Positions 17,203 to 23,435 of a stretch of 42,933 nt of DNA are shown here, one piece after another. Location of the stretch: positions 1-42,933 of the IMG/VR virus record IMGVR_UViG_3300026156_000232, one strand, 5' to 3'. The translations under genes were made by a program, and so were the position numbers. Within the stretch, counting starts at the first letter, position 1; every line of letters starts with the position of its first letter. This stretch comes from a virus. The notes beneath the pieces are model-generated. The model did not search any database and had not been told where the DNA came from. It saw nothing but the letters and a program-made list of their open reading frames with translations.

Positions 17203-17421
17203 ATGAGAGACGATTTCATTGTGGATTTATGGGCTAGGCTGAAGCCCCTTATTCCCGCGAAAGAACGATTAGATGCTGCTGATGCATTGGTCGCAGTCAG
17301 TGACGAGTACGGTTTCGCAGACGGGCTTGAAAATATAGCGGATCTCGATCGAGAGTTAAAGACTGCTGTGAAGACCTATTTTGGAGATTACGAAGATGAA
17401 GAAGACGATGGAGGGTGGTAA
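17203..17421 (+). CDS. Small acidic conserved hypothetical protein
   Basis: A 72-residue protein starting MRDDFIVDLWARLKPLIPAK and ending in an acidic tail (YEDEEDDGGW). Similar small proteins with a DFIVxLWxRLKPxIP start are familiar from memory in other phages, but no function is known. A clear ribosome binding site (TAGGAG) precedes it, and its stop overlaps the next ATG (TAATG), so it is coupled to the downstream gene on the way to UvsY. Confidence 0.75.
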   Translation: MRDDFIVDLWARLKPLIPAKERLDAADALVAVSDEYGFADGLENIADLDRELKTAVKTYFGDYEDEEDDGGW

Positions 17422-17696
17422 TGTTAGATGACCTAAAGGCCGCGATAAGATCCGGCGACAAAGATAAGACTCGAGAACTGTTAGCAAGTCTCCAAGAAGA
17501 GATTAGTTTAGGTCACAGCGACCTAATTGCAGAAATCACAACACCTGCGGTTATCACAGAGCTGCATAGTCTTCTAAATGAGAATTTAGGTGTTCCGCCT
17601 AGAGCAATGATGGTGAAGGGCAGAGTAACATCGAGGCGCAGCCGAGCGGCGTTGTTCTGCAAGGCAATGCGGTCCGGTGTTGAAAGAGTAAGCTAG
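17421..17696 (+). CDS. Small basic-tailed hypothetical protein
   Basis: A 91-residue protein of unknown function. The ATG at 17421 overlaps the upstream stop and is preceded by GGAGGG at a good distance, so it is preferred over the GTG at 17415. The first half is helical (LDDLKAAIRSGDKDKTRELL) and the last 30 residues are basic (VKGRVTSRRSRAALFCKAMR). It ends exactly before the UvsY start, with no gap. Confidence 0.7.
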   Translation: MLDDLKAAIRSGDKDKTRELLASLQEEISLGHSDLIAEITTPAVITELHSLLNENLGVPPRAMMVKGRVTSRRSRAALFCKAMRSGVERVS

Positions 17697-18164
17697 ATGG
17701 CTGGATGGTACAGAAAAATTGTATCCAGCTTAGACAATCTACCCGATTGTATGGATCATTTTCTCACAGAGCTAGAATGGGCTAAGAAGAATGATCTATC
17801 TCTCAAAGGTAGTCGCCTTGAAAATCTCTCAGCAGAACTCCCTGGCGTTGTTGAACAGCGATATAATCAGCTACAAGAAATTGAAGCTATATTAGAATAT
17901 CTTAATGTAGAGCTTCTTCGTCTTCGGTCGAACAAGTTCCGCCAGTTCTTGGAAAAGTATCAACGCGCTCTAAGCTCTAGAGATGCTGATAAATATGTTG
18001 ACGGCGATAGCGACGTTGTTGATATGGCTGTCCTAATCAACGAATTTTCGCTGCTGAGAAACCAGTGGCTTGGATTACTGAAAGCGATTGAGACAAAAAA
18101 CTTTCAAGTGAACAACATTGTGAAATTACGATGTGCAGGATTAGACGATGCGACGGTACATTAA
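17697..18164 (+). CDS. uvsY: UvsY recombination mediator
   Basis: A 155-residue homologue of UvsY, which loads UvsX onto gp32-covered ssDNA. The central helical part, LEYLNVELLRLRSNKFRQFL, is followed by RDADKYVDGDSDVVDMAVL and then the family's closing segment with RNQWLGLLKAIETKNFQVNN. The last part lines up with the YWGILLDFCSGALDAIKSRG region of T4 UvsY. T4 UvsY has 137 residues. It sits in one operon with its partners SSB and UvsX, with zero-gap junctions to both neighbours. Confidence 0.85.
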   Translation: MAGWYRKIVSSLDNLPDCMDHFLTELEWAKKNDLSLKGSRLENLSAELPGVVEQRYNQLQEIEAILEYLNVELLRLRSNKFRQFLEKYQRALSSRDADKYVDGDSDVVDMAVLINEFSLLRNQWLGLLKAIETKNFQVNNIVKLRCAGLDDATVH

Positions 18165-18791
18165 ATGACAACCGACAGAACTGATTTCAACAATACTTGG
18201 CTAATGGAGTCTCCCGAAGGGTTGGGTTCTTTTGAGATGTTTGATGCGCTTGAATATAATATTCGAGATCGTAAAAAACATGGCGGCGAGATTGCTTCTC
18301 TAGGTAATAATCTCTACAAGATTCGAGGTGAGCAGGTCCTCTATTATTGGTACGAGAAGGATGGTAAGATTCTTCTTGGCTGCGAGCTATCTATTCGCCC
18401 GCAGGCAATGACTGTGAACATGGTAGGCAAAAATCCAAAACATCGTGGGTCTGCCCCATACGCATCAGACCTCTACGCCGCCATTCTTAAAGATAACTCT
18501 CGTTCGATAGTAGTGAGCGACACACAGCTCTCCGATGAAGGCTACAATATTTGGAAGCGACTAGTACGGAAAGGTTTCGCGGTATCGGTGTATGATTCCA
18601 AACAGCCAGGTAAGAGCTTCAAGACATTTCGAGACGAAGCAGAGCTAGATGAGTTCTTCAAAGACGATGACACGGATTATCGTCGTTATCAGTATGTCCT
18701 GTCCTCAGAGGGCGAAGTGCTAGCAGAGACTCGAAGCTATTTCAACACTCGTCGCTATCGTGAGCTAGCTGGTCTATCTTTGAAAGATTAA
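18165..18791 (+). CDS. GNAT-like protein with LME|S presequence-like start
   Basis: A 208-residue protein. The start MTTDRTDFNNTWLMESPEG contains LME followed by S, the same tripeptide as in the MNEMRKLMEA family. The middle (IRPQAMTVNMVGKNPKHRGS, then APYASDLYAAIL) has the strand - basic loop - helix order of an acetyl-CoA fold, with PKHRGS in place of the usual RGxGxG. The C-terminus mixes Asp- and Tyr-rich segments. It is the last gene of the SSB-UvsX-UvsY operon, with no gap after UvsY. The acetyltransferase assignment is tentative; from memory similar proteins are widespread in large phages without a known role. Confidence 0.6.
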   Translation: MTTDRTDFNNTWLMESPEGLGSFEMFDALEYNIRDRKKHGGEIASLGNNLYKIRGEQVLYYWYEKDGKILLGCELSIRPQAMTVNMVGKNPKHRGSAPYASDLYAAILKDNSRSIVVSDTQLSDEGYNIWKRLVRKGFAVSVYDSKQPGKSFKTFRDEAELDEFFKDDDTDYRRYQYVLSSEGEVLAETRSYFNTRRYRELAGLSLKD

Positions 18792-18828
18792 CCAAACCAA
18801 AACCAACCAAAACTAGCCAAAGCCAAAG
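18791..18828. repeat. CCAA-rich low-complexity tract
   Basis: Seven CCAA units spaced 4-8 nt apart directly after the operon's last stop codon. It has no dyad symmetry and no coding frame. The rest of the 18829-18938 gap is AT-rich with nothing else recognisable until the promoter at 18939. Confidence 0.6.
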
Positions 18829-18938
18829 AAATCTGAGAATCCTTTGAATTTCAATGACTTAAAGTTGTTGATTTTATTAGGATTTTCATCTTTTTTGTAA
18901 GTTGTTGATTCGTAAAGGATTAAAGATGGAGAAATTGC

Positions 18939-18967
18939 TTGACCATTCCATTGAATGGTAGTATCAT
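18939..18967 (+). promoter_or_regulatory. Sigma70-type promoter for the AAA+ ATPase gene
   Basis: TTGACC (18939-18944) and TATCAT (18962-18967) with a 17-nt spacer. Weaker in the -10 box than the other promoters, which fits a regulated promoter: three inverted repeats are packed onto it. Confidence 0.65.
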
Positions 18968-18993
18968 ATTGATACTGGAGCTAAACATGCTCC
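18942..18993. promoter_or_regulatory. Three consecutive inverted repeats on the promoter (operator cluster)
   Basis: ACCATTC-CATT-GAATGGT (18942-18959) fills the spacer, GTATCA-TAT-TGATAC (18961-18975) covers the -10 box, and GGAGC-TAAACAT-GCTCC (18977-18993) covers the likely transcription start. The first two suit a dimeric repressor; the third could also fold as a 5' hairpin in the mRNA. Confidence 0.5.
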
Positions 18994-19021
18994 GACACTA
19001 ACGAAGCAAAGGTACTAAAGA

Positions 19022-20110
19022 ATGGCAAAGATTACGATTACGAACGGCTCCTATCGCAACACGCCTGTTACCGGCATTTTCGAGCTTGTCAAAGATTACC
19101 AGGAAGGCGCCAAAGGCGGCTTCGTTACTGTGATCAACAACGGCTCGGTGGAAGCTGCTGAGAAGGGCTCCAAGATCCGCGTGAAGGTTGAGCCGGACAA
19201 CATCGAAATCAATGGCGAACTGGCTGCTGAGTATAACTCTCCGAATAGCAAGGCCGCTGAGCGCGAGCCGTCCTTGGTTGAGACGGACGAAGAGACGACT
19301 CATCGCATTACGAAGACGTTTAACTTTATTGAGTCTCTTGCGGCTGCCGCCCAGCGCGGTCAGATCACGGGGCTGATTATCTCCGGTCCTGCTGGCGTTG
19401 GTAAATCATACGGCGTCGAGCGTCAGCTGGAGAAGATGAATATGACGCGGACTCTCAAGGGGCTGATGGAGAATTACGAACTGATCACTGGCGGTTGCTC
19501 GACGATCGGTCTCTACAAGACGCTCTTCAACAATCGCAAGGAAGGTCAGGTTGTGGTGTTTGACGACTGCGACACGATCCTGTGGGATGAGTCCTCGCTG
19601 AACATGCTGAAGGGCGCCCTGGATACCAAGAAGAAGCGGAAGATCTGCTGGCTGACGGAGTCCCGCGTTTTGGACCGCGAGGATATCCCGAACAGCTTCA
19701 CGTTTGAAGGCTCGGTGATCTTTATCACTAACCTCAAGTTCGACAAGTGCCGCAGCGCGAAGATCGCCGAGCATTTGAAGGCGATCATGTCCCGCGTCCA
19801 TTACTTGGACCTGTGCCTGGATACGCTCCGCGAGCAGAAGCTGCGCGTTCGTCAGGTGGTGGACGCAGGTATGCTCGACGATCATCAGCTGAGCGATGCG
19901 ATGAAGGATGCGGTGGTCGAATATGTCTTCGACAACATCGAGTACCTCAACGAGTTCTCCCTGCGGACGGTGCTCAAGGTTGCCGACCTGGCGATGATTG
20001 AGCGTGATTCAGCGAAGTGGATGGACACGGCGGACTACACCGTCCTGTCGCACAAGGGTCGGGTCGCGAAGGCGATCTCGGCGCGTAAGGCCGACGAGGC
20101 GGCTGCCTAA
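19022..20110 (+). CDS. AAA+ ATPase, GC-rich codon usage
   Basis: A 362-residue ATPase. About 90 N-terminal residues form a small beta-rich domain (ITITNGSYRNTPVTGIFELV). The AAA+ core follows: Walker A GPAGVGKS (122-129), Walker B VVVFDDCD (177-184), and a sensor-1 strand VIFITN with N237. The C-terminal helices fit the AAA+ lid. Substrate and partner are unknown. The gene is markedly richer in G/C at third codon positions than its neighbours, as expected for translational optimisation or recent acquisition. It is expressed from its own operator-rich promoter, so it is likely an early, abundant protein. Confidence 0.8.
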   Translation: MAKITITNGSYRNTPVTGIFELVKDYQEGAKGGFVTVINNGSVEAAEKGSKIRVKVEPDNIEINGELAAEYNSPNSKAAEREPSLVETDEETTHRITKTFNFIESLAAAAQRGQITGLIISGPAGVGKSYGVERQLEKMNMTRTLKGLMENYELITGGCSTIGLYKTLFNNRKEGQVVVFDDCDTILWDESSLNMLKGALDTKKKRKICWLTESRVLDREDIPNSFTFEGSVIFITNLKFDKCRSAKIAEHLKAIMSRVHYLDLCLDTLREQKLRVRQVVDAGMLDDHQLSDAMKDAVVEYVFDNIEYLNEFSLRTVLKVADLAMIERDSAKWMDTADYTVLSHKGRVAKAISARKADEAAA

Positions 20111-20134
20111 GGGCCGCCCATCCTTAGGAGAAGA

Positions 20135-20311
20135 ATGATGAGCGAGTATAGATTAGCAACTCCGGAAGAAGGCGAAGAACTTCTTCAAAGGGCAAGAGAT
20201 TGGGTAGATGGCAGTAATCGCTTTCGTGATGTTAGGTCGGTGCCCGTATCTGCTATTGCTGAGTATCTCGCTAATCAGAAAGGACTAACTTTGTATCGGA
20301 ACGAAACCTAA
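20135..20311 (+). CDS. Small hypothetical protein (58 residues)
   Basis: A short frame starting ATGATGAGC with the strong ribosome binding site TTAGGAG 4-7 nt upstream, encoding MMSEYRLATPEEGEELLQRA and onward to RNET. Helical, Glu/Arg-rich, no known function. The stop codon is directly followed by the GTG start of the next gene, so the two are coupled. The start may be the second Met. Confidence 0.6.
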   Translation: MMSEYRLATPEEGEELLQRARDWVDGSNRFRDVRSVPVSAIAEYLANQKGLTLYRNET

Positions 20312-20671
20312 GTGGTGCGGCCCATCGAGACAGACAACGGTCGGAATCTTTGGGAGGATCTTCTGGGTTCTTCCAAGATTCGTGAGAAGGTGAAGGACGA
20401 TACCTACGCTCAGAAGCTTTACCATTCTCTCTGTAACACGGATTGGCTCCCCTATGAGTTCTACCCAATGTTGCGCCAGCACCCCGAGAAGGATTTTTGG
20501 GGTTGCAGCTGGAGATACGCAGGCGGTCTCGTCGCCGATCTTCGTGACGAAGGCGACTATATGGACTGGTACTGTTCTGGTAACGAAGGATGGATTACCC
20601 CTGAGATTGCTGCCGATCTTCTCGAGTTGGGTTGGGTCGGTAGAGACCAGAATGGCAACTGGATCAGATAA
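20312..20671 (+). CDS. Hypothetical protein, GTG start
   Basis: A 119-residue protein rich in Trp, Tyr and acidic residues (LPYEFYPMLRQHPEKDFWGC, then WRYAGGLVADLRDEGDYMDW). The end (LLELGWVGRDQNGNWIR) looks like a small winged or beta-hairpin terminus. It starts with GTG immediately after the preceding TAA and depends on translational coupling. Its stop codon lies inside the late octamer at 20667. Function unknown. Confidence 0.6.
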   Translation: MVRPIETDNGRNLWEDLLGSSKIREKVKDDTYAQKLYHSLCNTDWLPYEFYPMLRQHPEKDFWGCSWRYAGGLVADLRDEGDYMDWYCSGNEGWITPEIAADLLELGWVGRDQNGNWIR

Positions 20672-20674
20672 ATA
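20667..20674 (+). promoter_or_regulatory. Late promoter octamer GATAAATA (MSREEMRKLMEA cluster)
   Basis: The octamer overlaps the previous stop and lies 25 nt before the first of three genes with the MSREEMRKLMEA start. Late expression agrees with a role inside the virion. Confidence 0.65.
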
Positions 20675-20688
20675 ATAGAAACTGTTTT

Positions 20689-20734
20689 GGAGACGAACTA
20701 TGAGCAGAGAAGAAATGAGAAAGTTGATGGAGGC
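20689..20734 (+). repeat. 5' module repeat, copy 1 (RBS + presequence)
   Basis: A 46-nt stretch covering ribosome binding site, start codon and the first 11 codons, nearly identical to copies at 21087-21132 and 21606-21651. The genes downstream of the three copies are unrelated. Confidence 0.85.
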
Positions 20735-21101
20735 TGTGAGCGGAAAGCCCGACCAACAGGCAATGTTACAAAAGTACGGTGTGGAATTTGGTGAGTACGT
20801 CACGAAGGAAGAGAAAGAGTGGGTCGTTATTGTGCTGGATCGAGAAATCGATTGGGGCTCCATTCAAGATGTAGATGCTGTTCTTTCAGAAGCAGACCCA
20901 CAGCAGAAAATGTATCAAAACTTCACTGCTATGGGAGACGATGTTCCTAACGCCATGAGTTTCAATATCCGATACTTTGATCGTATTGATCAGATTCTCC
21001 GACAGTCTGATACCGGTTATGACCTTGAGACCATCCTGACGGAATGGCCTGGTCCCGGAACCTACAGTGGCGACGAAGACGATTTCGGAGACGAACTATG
21101 A
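20700..21101 (+). CDS. Putative internal head protein with MSREEMRKLMEA presequence (1)
   Basis: A 133-residue protein. The first 13 residues (MSREEMRKLMEAV) form an amphipathic helix ending in LME|A, which matches the capsid-targeting peptides of T4 internal proteins cut by gp21 protease. The mature part would start at A12 and is acidic (DREIDWGSIQDVDAVLSEAD). No known domain. The last codons (GDEL) are encoded by the next copy of the 5' module, and the next ATG overlaps the stop in an ATGA junction. Preceded by a late octamer. Packaging is inferred from the motif, not seen. Confidence 0.7.
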   Translation: MSREEMRKLMEAVSGKPDQQAMLQKYGVEFGEYVTKEEKEWVVIVLDREIDWGSIQDVDAVLSEADPQQKMYQNFTAMGDDVPNAMSFNIRYFDRIDQILRQSDTGYDLETILTEWPGPGTYSGDEDDFGDEL

Positions 21102-21132
21102 GCAGAGAAGAAATGAGAAAGTTGATGGAGGC
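21087..21132 (+). repeat. 5' module repeat, copy 2
   Basis: Identical over the 46 nt to the copy at 20689. Here it also forms the 3' end of the preceding gene. Confidence 0.85.
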
Positions 21133-21529
21133 CGTCGGTGGTCCGAACAACTCGTTTACAGAAGACGCGGGCGGGCTCCTGTCTTATAAAGGATATCCGG
21201 TTTATGCCCTAGACGACGAGGGTTCAGAATCCTGGGCATATTTTGCATTCGCAGGAACTAAGGAGAACCTTCAAGACCTCAAAGCCAGCCTTAAGGGAGG
21301 AAAAACTAAGGCTAGCTGGGAAGAAGAACCGCCAGTCCGAACCTCAAGACCTTACGATCGTGGCAAGCTTCGATTGAGAGAAGTTGACTTTGAAGAAGGT
21401 GAGGATTTAACCGCCGTTCCTGTTGTAAAATCTTTCACACCATCGCAGCTCAACAACATAAGAGGCACCTTTGAGAAACTGCTAGATAAATGTGAAAAGA
21501 TGAATCCGCACGGAGATTTCAGTCTATAA
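21098..21529 (+). CDS. Putative internal head protein with MSREEMRKLMEA presequence (2)
   Basis: A 143-residue protein. The chosen ATG lies in the repeated 5' module with GGAGACGA as ribosome binding site; an in-frame ATG at 21044 would add 18 residues but lacks these signals. After LME|A the body is unrelated to copies 1 and 3. It contains a small alpha/beta unit (LLSYKGYPVYALDDEGSESW, then YFAFAGTKENLQDLKASLKG) and a C-terminal helix (SQLNNIRGTFEKLLDKCEK). No function recognised. Overlaps the upstream gene by 4 nt. Confidence 0.7.
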   Translation: MSREEMRKLMEAVGGPNNSFTEDAGGLLSYKGYPVYALDDEGSESWAYFAFAGTKENLQDLKASLKGGKTKASWEEEPPVRTSRPYDRGKLRLREVDFEEGEDLTAVPVVKSFTPSQLNNIRGTFEKLLDKCEKMNPHGDFSL

Positions 21530-21605
21530 TTTCAAATCCATCTTGACAAGACGATCTGATTCAAAAATCCGCCTTAATCGGAAAGTAAGGCATAATTCAA
21601 CTTTA

Positions 21606-21651
21606 GGAGACGAGCTATGAGCAGAGAAGAAATGAGAAAGCTGATGGAGGC
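21606..21651 (+). repeat. 5' module repeat, copy 3
   Basis: Differs from the other two copies at only two positions (GAGCTATG for GAACTATG and AAGCTG for AAGTTG). The 21530-21605 spacer before it holds a GCCTTA/TAAGGC inverted repeat and an isolated TTGACA without a matching -10. Confidence 0.8.
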
Positions 21652-22033
21652 GGTCGATACTACCGCTACGGCAAAAAAGGCCTCAGGTGCTGCTATGGTC
21701 GCATTCAAAGACATTATGAAGGAGGTTTTGCCGGAGGTTCGTGGTACGTTCTATAATGATAAGCAGACAACCAGTAGACGGCTGCGCGCATATCTCTCCC
21801 CTGGGAAATACGAAGGGACCTCCAATACTTCAAAGGCATTCCAACTCTTAATGAAGAATCTTAAAAACGAACAAACCCGAGATAGGTATCTTCGAAAAAT
21901 CTCCAACAGAATGAAGAAGCACGGGTATAAGGTAAAGAAGATCGAGTATCAGCAGCCATACAACGGCTACGTTCATTACGGTTCAAGAGCCGGCTATCCT
22001 TCTATTACAATTTGGATTGAACCAGAATACTGA
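21617..22033 (+). CDS. Putative internal head protein with MSREEMRKLMEA presequence (3)
   Basis: A 138-residue protein with the same first 12 residues, then a basic, helical body (AMVAFKDIMKEVLPEVRGTF, then YLRKISNRMKKHGYKVKKIE) and a Tyr/Gly-rich beta end (HYGSRAGYPSITIWIEPEY). The strong positive charge after the presequence would suit a DNA-associated protein inside the capsid. The YxVKKIE - ITIWIEP alternation looks like a small double-stranded or ssDNA-binding sandwich, but no family is recognised. Confidence 0.7.
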   Translation: MSREEMRKLMEAVDTTATAKKASGAAMVAFKDIMKEVLPEVRGTFYNDKQTTSRRLRAYLSPGKYEGTSNTSKAFQLLMKNLKNEQTRDRYLRKISNRMKKHGYKVKKIEYQQPYNGYVHYGSRAGYPSITIWIEPEY

Positions 22034-22049
22034 TCCATTCCATCTTGAT

Positions 22050-22078
22050 TTGACGCCTTCTAGGTAACCTGCTATTAT
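22050..22078 (+). promoter_or_regulatory. Sigma70-type promoter
   Basis: TTGACG (22050-22055), 17-nt spacer, TATTAT (22073-22078). It serves the gene at 22100 through the ribosome binding site TTAGGAGG. Confidence 0.75.
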
Positions 22079-22099
22079 AGTGGATACTTAGGAGGCGTT

Positions 22100-22345
22100 A
22101 TGCCATATATCGACAAAAAAAGACGATCTACACTATTAGAAAAGACTGTGCCTATCAATGCTGGTGAGTTAAACTTTCTAATCACTATCCTTGTAGATGA
22201 TTACATTAACTATCATGGAAAGAGTTACCATACGCTAAACGAAGCAATGGGGGTGCTTGAATGCGCCAAACAAGAGCTGTACAGGCGTATCGCAGCCCCT
22301 TATGAAGACGAAAAGATGAAGATAAACGGAGACGTGTACCAATGA
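22100..22345 (+). CDS. Conserved phage protein (DUF6899-like)
   Basis: An 81-residue protein starting MPYIDKKRR, with the pattern GELNFLITILVDDYINYHGK, LNEAMGVLECAKQELYRRI and APYEDEKMKINGDVY. From memory this is the small conserved phage family DUF6899, which has no assigned function. Length and the closing NGDVY fit. It has its own sigma70 promoter and a strong ribosome binding site, and overlaps the next gene by 4 nt (ATGA), so the two are one early operon. Confidence 0.7.
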   Translation: MPYIDKKRRSTLLEKTVPINAGELNFLITILVDDYINYHGKSYHTLNEAMGVLECAKQELYRRIAAPYEDEKMKINGDVYQ

Positions 22346-22791
22346 CAAAGTTCTACTATATTGCCGGACCAATGTCCGGAATTCCTCAATTTAATATTCC
22401 GGCGTTTGATGAAGCATCAAAGAACCTCAGAGCAGCGGGATATAAAATTATTTCGCCCGCCGAATTGGATGATCCTTCTACTCGAGAAATGGCATATAAC
22501 TCGCCCGACGGCGCGACCTTGAATGACCAGCATCCTAATGGGGAGTCTTGGGGAGATTTTTTGGCGAGAGATGTGAAGATTGTCGCCGACAAGGCGAACG
22601 GAATTATTGTTTTGCCAGACTGGGAGAAGTCGCGAGGCGCCCGATTAGAAATGATGGTTGCCCTACTTTGCGGACACGAACTTCTACATTACAACCCAGA
22701 CGCACCGAAATTTACTCGAGAAATTGATCCTTCTCAGGCTGCGCACATGGTGATACGAGAATTTATGGAGAATACGGCGTTACTGTTTTAG
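22342..22791 (+). CDS. DUF4406 / nucleoside 2-deoxyribosyltransferase-like protein
   Basis: A 149-residue protein with the opening YIAGPMSGIPQFNIPAFDEA, the hallmark of the DUF4406 family related to nucleoside 2-deoxyribosyltransferases. Further family features are SWGDFLARDVKIVADKANGI and VLPDWEKSRGARLEM, where the SRGAxLE glutamate corresponds to the catalytic region. The predicted role is transfer or hydrolysis of the deoxyribose-base bond, in nucleotide salvage or base modification; the substrate is unknown. The 30 C-terminal residues exceed the core. It is coupled to the upstream gene. Confidence 0.75.
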   Translation: MTKFYYIAGPMSGIPQFNIPAFDEASKNLRAAGYKIISPAELDDPSTREMAYNSPDGATLNDQHPNGESWGDFLARDVKIVADKANGIIVLPDWEKSRGARLEMMVALLCGHELLHYNPDAPKFTREIDPSQAAHMVIREFMENTALLF

Positions 22792-22798
22792 TCTTGAT

Positions 22799-22827
22799 TT
22801 GACTAATGAACAGATATCACGTATACT
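22799..22827 (+). promoter_or_regulatory. Sigma70-type promoter for the HTH gene
   Basis: TTGACT (22799-22804), 17-nt spacer, TATACT (22822-22827), then TTAAGGAGG before the ATG at 22855. Confidence 0.8.
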
Positions 22828-22854
22828 GTGATGACTTGACTTAAGGAGGTAACT

Positions 22855-23118
22855 ATGTCAAATACAGTAACTAAGAAGGAAGGTGTTCTTGAAGCCCTTC
22901 GCAACAGCGATCGCGGTCTAACCGCAGCACAGATCCAGGCCCGCTTTGGTGTTCGTAATGTTCGAGCAACGATTAGCGACCTGCGTTTTGATGGCTATGC
23001 CATTTATGCAAATCGCCACACCGACACGAAGGGTCGTGAAAAGACCTTTTATCGTCTAGGCACTCCTAGCCGTCGTGTTATCGCCGCCGGCTATCGCGCC
23101 ATGGCAATGGGCCTCTAA
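22855..23118 (+). CDS. Winged-helix DNA-binding protein
   Basis: An 87-residue protein with a helix-turn-helix unit: VLEALRNSDRGLTAAQIQAR is helix 1 and 2, and FGVRNVRATISDLRFDGYAI is the recognition helix and wing, followed by a beta hairpin (ANRHTDTKGREKTFYRLG). The pattern resembles small phage transcriptional regulators. It has its own sigma70 promoter, a strong ribosome binding site and GC-rich codons, so it is probably made early and in quantity. A GC-rich hairpin follows its stop. It is a candidate for binding one of the palindromes in this window. Confidence 0.75.
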   Translation: MSNTVTKKEGVLEALRNSDRGLTAAQIQARFGVRNVRATISDLRFDGYAIYANRHTDTKGREKTFYRLGTPSRRVIAAGYRAMAMGL

Positions 23119-23135
23119 GAGGCAAACTTCGCCCC

Positions 23136-23156
23136 GGGGGAGGCTTTGTATCCCCC
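23136..23156 (+). promoter_or_regulatory. GC-rich hairpin GGGGGA / TCCCCC
   Basis: A 6-bp stem with a 9-nt loop between the HTH gene and the Imm-like gene, not followed by a U-run. It is similar in composition to the hairpins at 15455 and 24779. Confidence 0.5.
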
Positions 23157-23174
23157 AGCCTTAAGGATTTTATT

Positions 23175-23384
23175 ATGGAAACTAACGAACTCGCAGCTCT
23201 TTGGAATTTGTTCACGCTCGTCGCACTCTATTTTGTGCCTGCGATGATTGCATCAATCCGAGAACATCACAATCGTGTTGCTATCTTCGTGTTGACTCTT
23301 CTCACCGGGTGGACAGCAATCGGTTGGGTCGCCGCGTTGGTCTGGTCCTTTACAGCAGTTAAGAAAGCACCTGCACAAGAATAA
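23175..23384 (+). CDS. imm: Superinfection immunity (Imm-type) membrane protein
   Basis: A 69-residue protein with two membrane segments, about residues 10-25 (FTLVALYFVPAMIASI) and 36-62 (AIFVLTLLTGWTAIGWVAAL), separated by a short charged loop (REHHNR). This is the layout and signature (YFVPAxIAxxRxHxN, then LTGWTxIGWVxAL) of the superinfection immunity family that includes T4 Imm. Imm proteins sit in the inner membrane and stop DNA entry of a second related phage. It follows the HTH gene and shares its transcript. The assignment is from the motif alone. Confidence 0.8.
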   Translation: METNELAALWNLFTLVALYFVPAMIASIREHHNRVAIFVLTLLTGWTAIGWVAALVWSFTAVKKAPAQE

Positions 23385-23422
23385 AATGATTGTTTGATTC
23401 TTGCATCGGGTACTAACCTGAT

Positions 23423-23430
23423 GATAAATA
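23423..23430 (+). promoter_or_regulatory. Late promoter octamer GATAAATA, leaderless arrangement
   Basis: GATAAATACTAGC directly precedes the ATG at 23436: only 5 nt separate octamer and start codon. The same layout as at 7419. Confidence 0.7.
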
Positions 23431-23435
23431 CTAGC

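Noticed and set aside
17988-17995. GATAAATA as late promoter
   Set aside because: It lies inside the UvsY coding region (codons for Asp-Lys-Tyr) and far from any start.
19406-19885. 159-codon minus-strand frame in the AAA+ gene
   Set aside because: Long antisense frames are expected opposite GC-rich codon usage; the sequence is unlike a folded protein.
20285-20863. 192-codon minus-strand frame crossing two genes and a late octamer
   Set aside because: It covers parts of two well-supported plus-strand genes plus their spacer, has Ser/Ile-rich non-protein-like composition and no start signals.
21543-21548. TTGACA as a promoter for the 21617 gene
   Set aside because: No -10-like hexamer at 16-18 nt; the nearest TATAAT-like sequence is over 40 nt downstream.
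20689-21651. CRISPR-like direct repeats
   Set aside because: The 46-nt repeats are about 400-520 nt apart, include start codons and lie at gene starts; they are duplicated 5' gene ends.
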